Assembly (NCBI RefSeq): GCF_018128285.1
Contig: NZ_CP072380.1
Span: 620,001 to 684,000, forward strand
Reading direction: 5' to 3'
DNA: 64,000 bases
Origin: Atopobium sp. oral taxon 416
GTDB taxonomy: Bacteria; Actinomycetota; Coriobacteriia; Coriobacteriales; Atopobiaceae
Shown one piece after another: positions 28,878 to 37,794 of this stretch; positions within the stretch are counted from its first letter, which is position 1; each line of letters opens with the position of its first letter. The notes below the pieces were generated by a model that had not been told where the DNA came from, searched no databases, and was given only the letters and a program-made list of their open reading frames with translations. A program made the position numbers and the translations under genes.

Positions 28878-29865
28878 ATGTGCCACTACACACATCTTAG
28901 CCTACAGGAGAGGAACTGCATAGCCGAGCTGCATGGCACAAGGGAAGGCCAATTGCCTATATCGCGGCAGAGATCGGCAGGGACAGCTCCAGCGTCTGCC
29001 ACAAGCTCAAGAGGAACGGCTGGCACGGCCGCTTTAAGGCATGTACTGCCCAAAAGGAGGGCGGATGAGCGCCGCAGGAGATGCAGGGCGAAAAGGCGGC
29101 TTTCAGACCCTGCGCTTGCACAGAAGGTGCGCTTGCTCATCATGGACAGACACTGGTCCCTGGAGGAGATAGACTATATCTCAGGCTCGAGGGTGGCGGC
29201 AGGTGCGTCGTTGAGCCTGCCGACTATTCTTACCGGCAGGTCCGTAGCCGCCACGCTCGAGCTGCCGGGATCCGGCCCGCAAGGCCAGGTGCGGCGCCAC
29301 CTGCGCAGGAAGGGGAAGCAGGTCTGCAGCAAGAGGCCTAAGACGAGGGGTAAGATCAGGATCTTACACAGCGTGGATGAGAGGCCCAAGCAGGCCGATG
29401 AGAGGTCTCGTCTCAGCGAGTGGGCAGACGACACACTCGTGGCAGCGAACCCGTGTGCCTGCTCGTGCTTGCCGACAGGGCAGTGAGGCTGCTTGGCCGC
29501 GAGAAGATGCCACCACGACAGCGGGAGCGTCTCTAAGGCCGAGGTCGGGCTTTTGCAGGGACGTCCCCTTAAGACGCTCACTTCCGGATAGGGGCAAGCA
29601 GCTCGCAGGGCATGCAGATGTCACAGATGCCCTTTGAGGCGTGCAGTTCTACTTCTGCGACCCTCACCATCTATGGCAGAAGCTAACAGTTAAGAACACC
29701 AACGGGCTCCTGCGGGAGTTCTTCCCCTAAGGGCAGCGACTTCGGCAAGGTCACAGACGAGGAGGTGCAGCATGCAGTGGAGCTGATCTGCGACAGGGCA
29801 AGGAAGGTCCTGAAATACAGGACAGCCAACGAGGTCTTTAGGGAGATGTTACACTCAGCTTGACA
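28878..29865 (+). pseudogene. IS30-family transposase, frameshifted
   Basis: It begins MCHYTHLSLQERNCIAELHG, the usual IS30 start in this group, and continues RRRCRAKRRLSDPALAQKVR and DRHWSLEEI. After many shifts it ends FYFCDPHHLWQ, NTNGLLREFFP, the DFGKVTDEEVQHAVEL region and NEVFREMLHSA-stop. This is the order of a full IS30 transposase with its DDE catalytic end (DPHCPWQRGTNENTNGLLR pattern), but the catalytic E helix is altered to KNTNG after a shift. Inactive. Confidence 0.8.
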
Positions 29866-30330
29866 ATCTGCCGACGCATAAAGACCCACACCTCTCATCT
29901 ATGCGCTGGAGTGTCGCAAGGAAGCCTTCGACCATAAAGGGCCTTGCCTGTGCACTCTTGTCCGAGAAAGGCATCGAGTCCAGGAAGGCCTCCGGCCGCT
30001 CAAAGGCAGAAGCATCCCTTCCTTATCGTGAAGCGGCGCTTCTGCCCCTTAAGGAAGCGCTACTAGGGGATAGAGAAGATGCCTGCACACTCGAGTCTGC
30101 CTCGCCCTTGCAAACCTTACCCATGTGCATCTTTTGCCGGCAGGCTGCACCTCCCGGCTCCCAGAGTCGCTTGATCTGTCTTGGAGCCTTCTTGCGGTGC
30201 ATGGGGCAGGACAGATGTAAGGATAGCGGCTCCTGCACGTGCTGGATGAGCATCCTTTTCTGCCTTCCCCGCATACCGGCCGCGAAAAGTCGTGTGGTCG
30301 GTCCCCTCAGGCACGTCATAGGGCATTAAT
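29866..30330. other. Unassigned stretch between two IS30 3' ends
   Basis: The stretch lies between two copies of the IS30 terminal string CAGCTTGACAATCTGCCG or its upstream coding. Both strands have frames of about 70-140 codons but no ribosome sites or recognisable domains. Probably decayed IS DNA. Confidence 0.35.
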
Positions 30331-30476
30331 CATCGTTTCCCTAAGGGCACCGACTTCGGCAAGGTTACGGACGAGGAGGTCCAGCATGCGGTGGAGCTGA
30401 TCTGCGACAGGCCGAGGAAGGTCCTTGGATATAGGACAGCCAACGAGGTCTTTAGGGAGATGTTGCACTCAGCTTG
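30331..30476 (+). pseudogene. Second IS30 transposase C-terminal fragment
   Basis: It repeats, with a few base changes, the last 145 bp of the IS30 gene at about 29725-29865: FPKGTDFGKVTDEEVQHAVE, then DRPRKVLGYRTANEVFREML and HSA-stop. This copy keeps the better reading (PKGTDF in frame). The pair suggests two IS30 insertions or a recombination event that duplicated the 3' end. Confidence 0.75.
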
Positions 30477-30494
30477 ACAATCTGCCGTCCGAAA

Positions 30495-31010
30495 TATTGA
30501 CACAGGTCATCACCCCCCCCACGGCAGTGCTTCGAGGGGCCTCTCCAGGAACAAGATCTGCATAGGCATCTCCGCCAATGTGCACGGGGCATCGCTTCAT
30601 CTGGCCGATGAATGCGGGAAGACGAGTCGGAAGAGGACATGGGATGCCTTCGGTGGGTATATCGCGCAAGGCACCGTGCTCGTGTATGACAGGGAAAAGT
30701 TGTAAGGCATCCTCGCAGAGCGCTTGGGCCTTAGGAGTAAGATGCAGGGCGCTAAGGCATGCCGCAGGTTCCCCGACAGGGAGAATTCCTAGGACATGGT
30801 CAACCAGGAATGCAACCTACTCAAGAGTCTCCTGAGGTCCTACAGCGGCTTCAGGGCAGCCGACATCCAGAGGATGGCTCGACCTTTGATGAGTCTTCTG
30901 GAATGTCAGCGACACCATGGACGAGGAGGTCACTTGGATGCTGGGGTGCGCCATGTGCTGCCGAGAAGTGCTCAGATACAGGGACTTCTACGCAAGGCAG
31001 GTCATGTAGC
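30495..31010 (+). pseudogene. IS1595-like transposase C-terminal remnant
   Basis: The text SRNKICIGISANVHGASL, then the GKTSRKRTWDAFGGYIAQGT region, LVYDREKL-stop-GILAERLGL, ENS-stop-DMVNQECNLLK and LLRSYSGFRAADIQ matches the catalytic and C-terminal part of an IS1595-type transposase (K-CV------G, LV-D-E--H, VN-E---LK-FLRR--GF). One TAA, one TAG and indels inactivate it. Its right edge runs into a decayed SDR gene that has lost its start. Confidence 0.6.
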
Positions 31011-31017
31011 CAGCACA

Positions 31018-31678
31018 GCTATGCAAATTGGGCTTGTTCTCGAGAAGGGCGCCAAGGTGGTTATTGCCGGACGTGACGAGGAGCGCGGTGCTAAAGCGTT
31101 TGAGGAATTGAAGGCAGTATCCCCGAATGGTTTCTTTTCACAGAACCGATGCCAGCGATCCTAAGCAAGCCAAGGACCTGATTGATTTTGCCGTGAAGAC
31201 CTATGATTCCATCGATATCATATACAACAACACCGGTATCGACAGTGTCCATCCGGTTGACCAGATGGGTGACGATGACTTCAATAACGTTGTCAAGTAC
31301 GCAGCCCAGCAGATGGAGCAACAGGACCATGGTGGGGCTATTGTGAGTACCTCATCGATCGAGGGATCTGTTGGTGATCCGAATCTGCCTTCCTACAACG
31401 CTTCTAAGGGCGGCGTAAACCTGCTGACGCAATCCGTCGCCTTGACGCTTGCCGAGTATAACATCCGTGTGAACGCCGTGAACCCCGGCTATGTCTATAG
31501 TGGCGCGGTGAACGGGGAAACCAAGGGTAAGGAAGGCATGGAGCGTTTGGCCGCTTTGCATCCACTTGGTCGGCTCGGTAAGCCTGAAGAGATTGCCCAC
31601 GGCGTTATGTTTCTCGTCGAGAACGAATTCACCACCGGTACGCACCTCTATATTGACGGCGGCTATCTTGCCCAGTAA
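31018..31678 (+). pseudogene. Short-chain dehydrogenase/reductase, truncated and frameshifted
   Basis: The N-terminal glycine-rich NAD motif is missing, replaced by IS-derived DNA. Readable text starts QIGLVLEKGAKVVIAGRDEE, shifts frame at about 31135, and continues DASDPKQAKDLIDFAVKTYD, IDIIYNNTGID, then STSSIEGSVGDPNLPSYNAS with the catalytic YNASKGG, and NAVNPGYVYSG through to TAA. A further in-frame deletion of about 10-13 codons seems to join NVVK to YAAQQM. Without its cofactor-binding start it cannot be active. Confidence 0.8.
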
Positions 31679-31731
31679 TCCACCGACGAAGTAATGCGGT
31701 TGAATCGCATGGATTCCATCTCGTATTGAAG

Positions 31732-31760
31732 GGCCTCCCATTTTGAATAGATGGGAGGCC
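31732..31760 (+). terminator. Rho-independent terminator after the SDR remnant
   Basis: GGCCTCCCAT (31732-31741) pairs with ATGGGAGGCC (31751-31760), followed by TTTCT. Confidence 0.8.
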
Positions 31761-31908
31761 TTTCTGGTATGAGGTGCCTCAGAATCCGGAGGTTGTGCCC
31801 TCCGTATGGGCAGCGTCCAATTTAGCCGATTTGCTGTAACACTCTGCCTTGCTTCGTGGGTATGCTGAAAGTAACCATAGATATCTCTTGAATGAAAGGA
31901 CCTAAAGG

Positions 31909-32970
31909 ATGGCGAAAGTGAGAGTCGCGACAATCGGCAGAAGTCACATTACAGAGCTCTTTTTGGATGCGCTGTCTCAGGTGGAGAAGGCTACATATGC
32001 CGCAGCATATTCGCGCAAGCTTGAAGATGCAAAAGCCTTTGCGGAGGCACATGGTGTCTCCCTCTGGTTTGATTCCCTCGATGATCTGGCAGAATCGGAT
32101 GAGGTAGACGCCGTCTACATCGCGACGCCGAACGGGCTGCATGCCAAACAGGCAAAACAGATGATTGAAGCTGGCAAGCACGTTCTGGTGGAGAAGTCCT
32201 TTGCGGCAAACCAGAAGCTCGGACAGGAGCTCATTGACCTTGCCCGTGAAAAGCATGTCGTGGCCCTTGAAGCGGCACGCAACACCTTTGGCCCAGGACC
32301 GGAGAAGCTCCAGGAGCTGATCGAGCGTGTGGGAACTCCGAGAAAGGGCACCATCCGCTTCTCGAAGATTACCTCACGTATTGCAAAGCTGAAGGCGGGG
32401 GAGGGTGTCAACATCTTCGATCCGTACATGGCAGCAGGCTCACTGATGGATATCGGCGTTTATCCACTTGAAGAGGTGATGCAGCTCTTCGGTAAGCCTG
32501 AATCAGTCAAAGCGAGTGCGCTTACCCACAAGGTGGAGCCAAAATGCGACAACGATCCGTATACACTGATTGATCTTGCGGGAGAGGCGATCCTAACCTA
32601 TCCGTTATTCCTTATTGATATTTCCTACGGCAAGGTGTCCAACGATTATCTCTCCTCACAGCTTGAAGGCGATGCCGGTACGCTTTTGTGGGATGAGGCA
32701 TCATTGCCGTACAAGTTCCGCTTTATCCCATATGTGAGCTCCGGTGAGGCCTTCGGTAGCCGGGGTAACGGTAAAGCTGAAGATATTAATCTCGAGGTAC
32801 CAAAGAACGATATGGTCTTTGAAGTACAGGTCTTTGCCAACGCAGTACTGGGTGACAAAGAGAACGATAAGACAGTGTTTGAGCACCAGCAGAACACGCT
32901 CAATGTGCTTGCAGTATCTGATGAGATCCGCAGACAGATCGGTGTTAAGTTCCCACAAGACGACGAGTAA
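31909..32970 (+). CDS. Gfo/Idh/MocA family oxidoreductase
   Basis: A 353-residue NAD(P)-dependent oxidoreductase. The N-terminal Rossmann half reads VRVATIGRSHITELFLDAL (a divergent glycine loop), VDAVYIATPNGLHAKQ and GKHVLVEKSFA (the usual EKP lysine motif with Ser for Pro). The C-terminal half is the alpha/beta substrate domain (GSLMDIGVYPLEEVMQLFG). ATG 31909 follows AAAGGACC. Such enzymes oxidise or reduce sugars or related polyols; the substrate cannot be told. It converges on plsY with only 2 bases between the stop codons. Confidence 0.9.
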   Translation: MAKVRVATIGRSHITELFLDALSQVEKATYAAAYSRKLEDAKAFAEAHGVSLWFDSLDDLAESDEVDAVYIATPNGLHAKQAKQMIEAGKHVLVEKSFAANQKLGQELIDLAREKHVVALEAARNTFGPGPEKLQELIERVGTPRKGTIRFSKITSRIAKLKAGEGVNIFDPYMAAGSLMDIGVYPLEEVMQLFGKPESVKASALTHKVEPKCDNDPYTLIDLAGEAILTYPLFLIDISYGKVSNDYLSSQLEGDAGTLLWDEASLPYKFRFIPYVSSGEAFGSRGNGKAEDINLEVPKNDMVFEVQVFANAVLGDKENDKTVFEHQQNTLNVLAVSDEIRRQIGVKFPQDDE

Positions 32971-32972
32971 CG

Positions 32973-33590
32973 CTAACGATGGAACTTTGATTTGACTGTC
33001 AGGGCAATGTGTGCTTTCGGTGTAGTACCGCTCTTGATCTCAAGGATCGCTGGGAGATGCTCTTCCAGCATAATGAGGGAGAGTGCCAGTGCGGCAAGCA
33101 GCGAAAGCACGTCTGTGCCCCGGATGAGCAGGATAATGAGATAGGAGACAGGAATCACCAGAGCCCCGACGCAGAGGTATTCAGAACCGAGCACCGTGGC
33201 AAAGCCGATAAGGCTGGCGATAGTTCCCCACACGGGGTCAGAGAAGATGATCGTCGAACAGGTTGTTGTGACCCCTTTGCCACCCTTGAAGTGGTGCCAA
33301 ATCGGGAAGTTGTGGCCACAGGTCACGCCTAAGCCGGATACTAGCATCAGAGGAAGCGTGTGGCCGAAGAAAATCCAGGTGAGGGACATACCGAGCACAA
33401 ACTTCAGGATGTCTCCCGCAAGTACGACGAGGGCCCATTTTGTGCCTAGTTCATGCCCCACGTTTGCCATGCCTGGATTGCCAACGCCTACGTCGAAGAC
33501 GCTCTTGTGAACCACGTGACGGCAGACAACATCAGCGGTAAGGAAGTTACCGCAGGCATAACCGATCAAGAGTGCAATCACGTATTGCAT
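32973..33590 (-). CDS. plsY: Glycerol-3-phosphate acyltransferase (acyl-phosphate type)
   Basis: A 205-residue polytopic membrane enzyme. The conserved PlsY loops are visible: VGVGNPGMANVGHELGTKWA (family GSGN-GATN) and GHNFPIWHHFKGGKGVTT (family GH-FP-F-FKGGKGVAT). About five membrane helices alternate with them. It transfers the acyl group of acyl-phosphate to glycerol-3-phosphate at the start of phospholipid synthesis. AAAAGGAGTAGCC precedes the ATG. The first glycine motif is somewhat divergent, so a paralogue of the main PlsY is possible. Confidence 0.88.
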   Translation of the reverse strand: MQYVIALLIGYACGNFLTADVVCRHVVHKSVFDVGVGNPGMANVGHELGTKWALVVLAGDILKFVLGMSLTWIFFGHTLPLMLVSGLGVTCGHNFPIWHHFKGGKGVTTTCSTIIFSDPVWGTIASLIGFATVLGSEYLCVGALVIPVSYLIILLIRGTDVLSLLAALALSLIMLEEHLPAILEIKSGTTPKAHIALTVKSKFHR

Positions 33591-33649
33591 GGCTACTCCT
33601 TTTGTATAACAGCTGACACACCCGGCAATAGAGTGGATGAGCTCATTTT

Positions 33650-33870
33650 ACCTATACGGGGCAGACAAAGCCGCCGGAGACCTTCTCCTCGATAAGCCTC
33701 CCCTCGCACGACTCCTCGTCTGAGAACCTCTCCAAAAGGCCCATCAATGTCTCTTTGCTCTCGCATTCGCGCCTACTCAGAGCGCCTGCATGCCCCTTTA
33801 CCATCTCTTTCTTTGCCCTCTCGGATGCATCAACCTTGTATCCTCATTGTACGGTTTGGAGGCGACAGGA
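33650..33870 (-). pseudogene. IS1595-family transposase N-terminal fragment
   Basis: The minus strand reads VDASERAKKEMVKGHAGALS, then ETLMGLLERFSDEESCEGRL and EEKVSGGFVCP. The last two parts match the zinc-ribbon leader of IS1595 transposases (LM-L---F--EE-CE-FL---RWP-GF-CP). The same leader, more decayed, is seen at about 13330-13470. The rest of the gene is missing. Confidence 0.55.
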
Positions 33871-33939
33871 ACTCCTGCGGTTATGCTGGAGGTCCTCAGT
33901 CATTTTTAGAGTCTTCGGTAGTTTGTGTGGCCCGGAGCT

Positions 33940-35495
33940 CGGCTAGGCAGCCTTCGCCTTGTCTGCCCTCTCCTTGCTCCTCTTCCTGTCGCGTTCCCGG
34001 TCCTTCCGCTTGCGCTCGTCCCTCTTCCGCTTCTCCTCGGCCCTGTCCTCCCAGGGCAGCGCAGGCTGCAGGTCGGGGCAGCGCAGCATGATCAGCGCTC
34101 AGAGGTTGTCAGTGTTGCAAAATCCGTATCCGCTGGCTATGGTGACCTTGATCTTGTTGTTGATGCTCTCGACGCGCCCGTTGCCGGTTCCGAGCTCGAC
34201 GGCGGCTATCACGTCAGCACGCCTGCGCCTCACCTTCTTCTCGACTGCGACGACGGGCGCGATCCTGCAGTATGCGGTGGCCTTCAGCCAGCTGTCGTGC
34301 AGCCCTTGTGCCTCATGCGCATCCTTTGCGCGGAAGATGGCCCTCAAGATCCTCCTTGAGCGTCCATGCACGTGCAAGATGGCCCTCTGCGCGCTTCAGC
34401 TCTAAGAGCCGCTCCCTCTGCCGCGCGCTCAGGTCCTTAGGGGTTCTTCGCGAGCGCATAGCTGCTCCCCTTAATGCGAAAGGCATCCGCCGAGAGGCTG
34501 CGCGCACGCTCCCTGAGCTCCCCGGTACGTGCTGCGCCCTGGGCTCGGCGGCCCTCGCCTGCCTGTCTGCCTGGCGCGCTGCCTGCCATTCGTCGCGCCT
34601 CACCCGCTCGAGCACATCGTTTATCCATTCGACCACATGGAAGGGGTCCATGACCCATCTTGCATTGGGGCAGCGACGCCAGAGTAGCTCTTCTATCCAC
34701 TTCGCTGCGTCTGCCGTGACGACCTCGATCGAGCTTTTCTGCTCGCGCGTAAGCCCGTCCAGGAAAAGCGACAGCACCTCCTTGCCGTATCCCTCCTGTG
34801 CCCAAACGAGGCATCCCAGATCATGGTCGACAACGGCCGTGAGGTATCTGTGGCCCTTCTTGTAGCTCGTCTTGTCTTATGCCTTTGTGCCTCAGGCCGT
34901 CGATGTGGCCCTGTCCGCGTGCAGCCTCGATCTCCTCCTACACCCGCCTGCAGATGCCGCCCACGCTCTTCCACTCGATCCTGGCCAGCCTTGCAGTCCA
35001 TAAGAGCGGGCTGTGAACAGCGAGGCACGCCACCCACTCCTTAAAGTCGCGGGTGACCCTCGATGCCGCCCTTGCCCATGGCACCCTCTCCTCATGCACG
35101 CCGTGCTCGGGGCAGCTCACGCGTGCGGGGCGCTACTTAAGGTAGCACCTCGAGGAGGCGAGCTCCATCGCCCTCCACCGCCTCGCCGGCACGTGGTCGT
35201 GGCAGCTGCAGCGGCGCCCGCACACCGGGCACCTCAGCTGCTCGCGCCTGTGCGGCCTCACCCGCACGACTATCGAGTCCCCCTTATCGCGGCCCCCACC
35301 ACGACAGTCTTCACAAGCGACAGGACGTAGTGCAGAATCGTTCCCATACGCCTGCCTCCCTTTGCATCGGATGCATTTGACGAAGTGAAATCCTTTGGGA
35401 AAACGGCGCGGGGCGGCCCCTCGCGCGGCCGTTCGTCTTGAGACTGCGTGTTTTCTGCATGCGAGCTGCGCAAAGCTATGGCGGGCTACCCACAC
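33940..35495 (-). pseudogene. ISL3-family transposase, frameshifted
   Basis: Minus strand. The N-terminal zinc finger reads EQLRCPVCGRRCSCHDHVPA, then RWRAMELASSRCYLKYRPAR and CPEHGVHEERVPWA. The middle holds IEWKSVGGICRRVYEEI. The catalytic DDE region has SSIEVVTADAAKWIEELL and VMDPFHVVEWINDVL, and the C-terminus RVESINNKIKVTIASGYGF. The parts are in order but need at least three frame changes. It is a nearly complete ISL3 transposase (about 430 residues) now inactive. Confidence 0.85.
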
Positions 35496-35717
35496 AAACT
35501 ACCGAAGAGCCCATTTTTACCTATTAGTGCTTTCTTAGAGCATCTCGAGGATAGGTACATCGATGAATACCAAGTAAAATGATTCAAGAGGGTAGAACGA
35601 TTCCCATGGATCAGTGATGTTTGGTTTACTGCATGGTCTCTATTTACCTGCCACCAGCAATGTATCCACGTCGACTGGTATGTTAATATGATTAAGTGTG
35701 TAGAAAACGTAGTAGAT

Positions 35718-35746
35718 TTGACTCAGTCCAAGGAAGCAATTATATT
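35718..35746 (+). promoter_or_regulatory. Promoter of tRNA-fMet
   Basis: TTGACT (35718-35723), a 17-base spacer and TATATT (35741-35746). Transcription would begin at about 35753, 23 bases before the tRNA. The 220 bases between the ISL3 remnant and this promoter hold no gene. Confidence 0.75.
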
Positions 35747-35775
35747 TATTATTTGCACTGAGGTGCAACGCATAT

Positions 35776-35851
35776 TGCGGGGTGGAGCAGTTGGTAGCTC
35801 GCCGGGCTCATAACCCGGAGGTCGTTGGTTCAAATCCAGCCCCCGCGACCA
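35776..35851 (+). tRNA. Initiator tRNA-fMet (CAT anticodon)
   Basis: A 76-base cloverleaf with encoded CCA. The anticodon stem has three consecutive G-C pairs (GGG-CTCATAA-CCC), the mark of initiators. Positions 1 and 72 are T and G, a weak pair in place of the usual mismatched C-A of initiators. The acceptor stem is otherwise GCGGGG/CCCCGC. The 3' half is the attachment site of the two integrative elements to the right; the gene itself is kept whole because the element supplies an identical 3' end. Confidence 0.93.
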
Positions 35852-35866
35852 AAATTACAGCCCTGA
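35807..35866 (+). repeat. Attachment site at the tRNA-fMet 3' half (left copy)
   Basis: Sixty bases starting in the anticodon loop of the tRNA are identical to 47688-47747, the boundary between elements 1 and 2. Integration within the 3' half of a tRNA gene is typical of tyrosine integrases. Confidence 0.85.
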
Positions 35867-35894
35867 ACTGCGAAAACAGGTCGGGGTTTTCTTT
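35861..35894 (+). terminator. Terminator of tRNA-fMet, inside the element left end
   Basis: CCCTGAACTG and CAGGTCGGGG form a stem with one mismatch over the loop CGAAAA, followed by TTTTCTTTT. The second copy (47742-47774) has the mismatch repaired to a C-G pair. It is followed in both copies by direct repeats of TGACCG/TGACCA at about 11-base spacing, of the kind integrases use as arm sites. Confidence 0.7.
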
Positions 35895-35984
35895 TGACCG
35901 ACATCTGACCGCCAACCTGACCGACATTTTACCGCCAAAAATTTTTCGCGAGTAGCCAAAAACGCCACGAAAACCGGCTTCTGG

Positions 35985-36107
35985 TTGCGGTGTGGCGCAA
36001 GCAGTAGTTATTAACATGCGCCCTGGCGCAAATATGGTTGCGGCCCAGAGAAACCTCTTTTGCGCTCCAGCGCAAGCAACTAAGGGTGAATTTGCGCTCT
36101 GGCGCAA
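35985..36107 (+). promoter_or_regulatory. Array of four TTGCGC-N4-GCGCAA palindromes (copy 1)
   Basis: Sites at 35985-36000, 36016-36031, 36060-36075 and 36092-36107, all in the form (T/A)TGCG(C/G)-N4-GCGCAA. Start-to-start distances are 31, 44 and 32 bases, close to whole helical turns. The array lies between the att core and the excisionase-like gene. It could be an excisionase/integrase arm array or an operator for a left-end regulator. Confidence 0.7.
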
Positions 36108-36316
36108 CCGTTCTGAACTTCTCTTTGAATTTTTAAAAAGAAATGGCCCGAGAAGGGCTCAAACCGCCCGAGTTTTCAACAGACGTCGCAATCCCCCATC
36201 GCATCACCTCGAAGCGCTTCCACTCTAATTTGCAGCGATTCCTGCCTATTGCGCGCCTTCTGACATAGCGTGCTCACTAGAGACGAATCAGAAGCAACGG
36301 AGGCGGGAGGATTCCC

Positions 36317-36553
36317 ATGGAGGAGAAGAGCGAAGCAAGGACAAGCTCGGAGGGGGAGATTCTCACCCTCGCGCAGGCGGCGGAGTACCTGAACGCCTCG
36401 CTTTCCACGGTGCTCAGGCTGGTCAATAGTGGCGAGTTGCGCGCGTTCAGGATCCGCAAGGCCTGGCGAACGAGCAGCGGCGCATGCGATGAGTTCGTAA
36501 AGCGGCAATTCGCGGACCAGGCCGTGGTATGCAAGTCGGTAGACGAGGGCTAA
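36317..36553 (+). CDS. Excisionase-like MerR-type DNA-binding protein (copy 1)
   Basis: A 78-residue protein with a central helix-turn-helix (LTLAQAAEYLNASLSTVLRL, then NSGELRAFRIRKAWR), the excisionase/MerR-like winged fold seen in integrative elements (L--AAE-L--S---V--L---G-L-A-R-G--WR). ATG 36317 follows GGCGGGAGGA. Its place beside the att site and the palindrome array suggests a recombination directionality factor. Its 3' end overlaps the next gene by 25 bases. A near-identical copy lies at 48194-48430. Confidence 0.8.
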   Translation: MEEKSEARTSSEGEILTLAQAAEYLNASLSTVLRLVNSGELRAFRIRKAWRTSSGACDEFVKRQFADQAVVCKSVDEG

Positions 36554-36951
36554 GTGGGGCGAGGAAGGAAAGCACCTTCGCCCTGTACGCCAAGCAGAGC
36601 TTCACGATCCTGCCCGATGCCCTCGTGGGCGTCCTCGTCGCGCGGCAGGTCGGCAGGAACGGCTGGGCGGTCATGGCGGCGCTCTGCCATGCGATCTTTT
36701 CCGACGGCAGGATAGGCGTCATGTCGAGCAACGAGGTCTGCGCGCGTACGGGACTCACGAAGTACCAGGTGGCGCGTGGCATGACGGAGCTGCGTGACAA
36801 GGGAATCATCGCACCCGTGATCAGGACTAATGCCGAAGGCTACCGCCATCCGGACCGCTCGAACTACGGCCACGTCGCGCGCTACTGCATCTGCCGCGAC
36901 ATCTGGGCGCTCGTGGAGCTCAAGGAAACGGGAGATCCGCCCCTCGGATAG
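36529..36951 (+). CDS. Winged-helix protein of the element left end (copy 1)
   Basis: A 140-residue protein. The central part (WAVMAALCHAIFSDGRIGVM, SSNEVCARTGLTKYQVARGM, ELRDKGIIAPV) is a winged helix like those at the front of replication initiators or MarR-like regulators; a C-terminal replication domain is absent. ATG 36529 overlaps the previous gene by 25 bases; no alternative in-frame start with a better ribosome site is seen. The translated sequence is identical to the copy at 48406-48828. It may control the element or start its replication after excision; this is inference. Confidence 0.7.
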   Translation: MQVGRRGLSGARKESTFALYAKQSFTILPDALVGVLVARQVGRNGWAVMAALCHAIFSDGRIGVMSSNEVCARTGLTKYQVARGMTELRDKGIIAPVIRTNAEGYRHPDRSNYGHVARYCICRDIWALVELKETGDPPLG

Positions 36952-37237
36952 AATTTTCTCGAGCACCCTCGCACGGGGGCTCCCAGACGCACGTCGAACC
37001 GCCGTGAAGCGGCACCCAGGGCGCGCGCCAGGGGCCTTCAGCGGAGCAAGACGAAAAGCCCGTGGCCGAGCCTGGTCACTCTGACTCCGAGCGGGAACCC
37101 TCGAATCGAAGGTGGAATTCGCACGGGACCCCTGCGAGCCGCTACCTTCCTGCCATCCGACCGGGAGGCTGCAGCGACATAGACGCTCCAAGCCGTGACC
37201 GGCACGACGCCGTGCGGTCGGAAGGCAGGAGTGAACC

Positions 37238-37537
37238 ATGGAACTCAACAGGTACATCGCGAGCAAGATCGCGCTCGCCCGGGAGATGTCGGGCATGTCC
37301 ATAGCGACGCTGGCACGCCGCGCGGGCATGACCCCCAACGCCCTGAGCGAGAGCCTGCGCGGCAACCGCACGCTCACGGCGGCCGAGCTCGTGGAGTTCG
37401 CGCTGGTCTTGGACATCGACCTCGTCTGCTTCGTCGAGAAGGAGCGCTTCGACGAGATCGTCGAGCGCCGCCGCCAGGTGATAGAGGAGTTCGGCTCCGG
37501 TGCCGGCATGTCCGACCTCAGGCAGGTGCGCAGGTGA
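37238..37537 (+). CDS. XRE-family helix-turn-helix regulator
   Basis: A 99-residue protein. Residues about 8-60 form a Cro/CI-type HTH (IALAREMSGMSIATLARRAG, MTPNALSESLRGNRTLTAAE); the tail is a short helix. ATG 37238 follows GGCAGGAG. It begins a chain of overlapping genes (TGATG at 37535-37539) leading into the conjugation region, so it probably represses transfer genes. In element 2 the same position is destroyed by IS3. Confidence 0.85.
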   Translation: MELNRYIASKIALAREMSGMSIATLARRAGMTPNALSESLRGNRTLTAAELVEFALVLDIDLVCFVEKERFDEIVERRRQVIEEFGSGAGMSDLRQVRR

Positions 37538-37770
37538 TGGGGAAAGCGCCGGGTGACGAGGCGCGCGCGACCGCGCGCGAGGTGGCCCTGTGCCTTTTGA
37601 AGCACAGGAGCAAGGAGATCATGGACGCCCACGACGACTGGTGGGCGTTCCTCTCGTGCGTGGAGAGGTCCATCGCCGAGAACCCCGAGGCAATCGCCGC
37701 CGACCTCAGGCGCCTGGCCGAGGAGAAGGGCGACGCCGAGGCGCTCGCCCTTCTCCCTCGTCCTCGGTGA
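37537..37770 (+). CDS. Small conserved element protein, unknown
   Basis: A 77-residue protein starting MGKAPGDEARATAREVALCL, then AHDDWWAFLSCVERSIAENP, with an acidic, helix-rich C-terminus (ADLRRLAEEKGDAEALAL). ATG 37537 overlaps the stop of the XRE gene. I do not recognise a family. Its position between the regulator and the DUF3801 gene suggests a small transfer-region protein. Confidence 0.55.
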   Translation: MGKAPGDEARATAREVALCLLKHRSKEIMDAHDDWWAFLSCVERSIAENPEAIAADLRRLAEEKGDAEALALLPRPR

Positions 37771-37794
37771 CGTGGCAGAGGGAGGCGGTGCCTG

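Larger units (their letters stand above)
35807..37230 (+). repeat. Element left-end module, direct repeat of 47688-49106
   Basis: About 1.3-1.4 kb repeated 11.9 kb apart in the same orientation. It holds the att core, tRNA terminator, palindrome array, excisionase-like gene, winged-helix gene and the GC-rich non-coding stretch up to GGAAGGCAGG. The second half, from the winged-helix gene on, is almost base-for-base identical; the first part has scattered changes. Copy 1 continues into the XRE gene; copy 2 is cut there by an IS3 insertion. Confidence 0.9.

Noticed and set aside
36960-37230. A rho-independent terminator or oriT in the GC-rich stretch after the winged-helix gene
   Set aside because: Several short inverted strings occur, but none has a convincing stem with T tract or a nick-site pattern; nothing specific could be supported.
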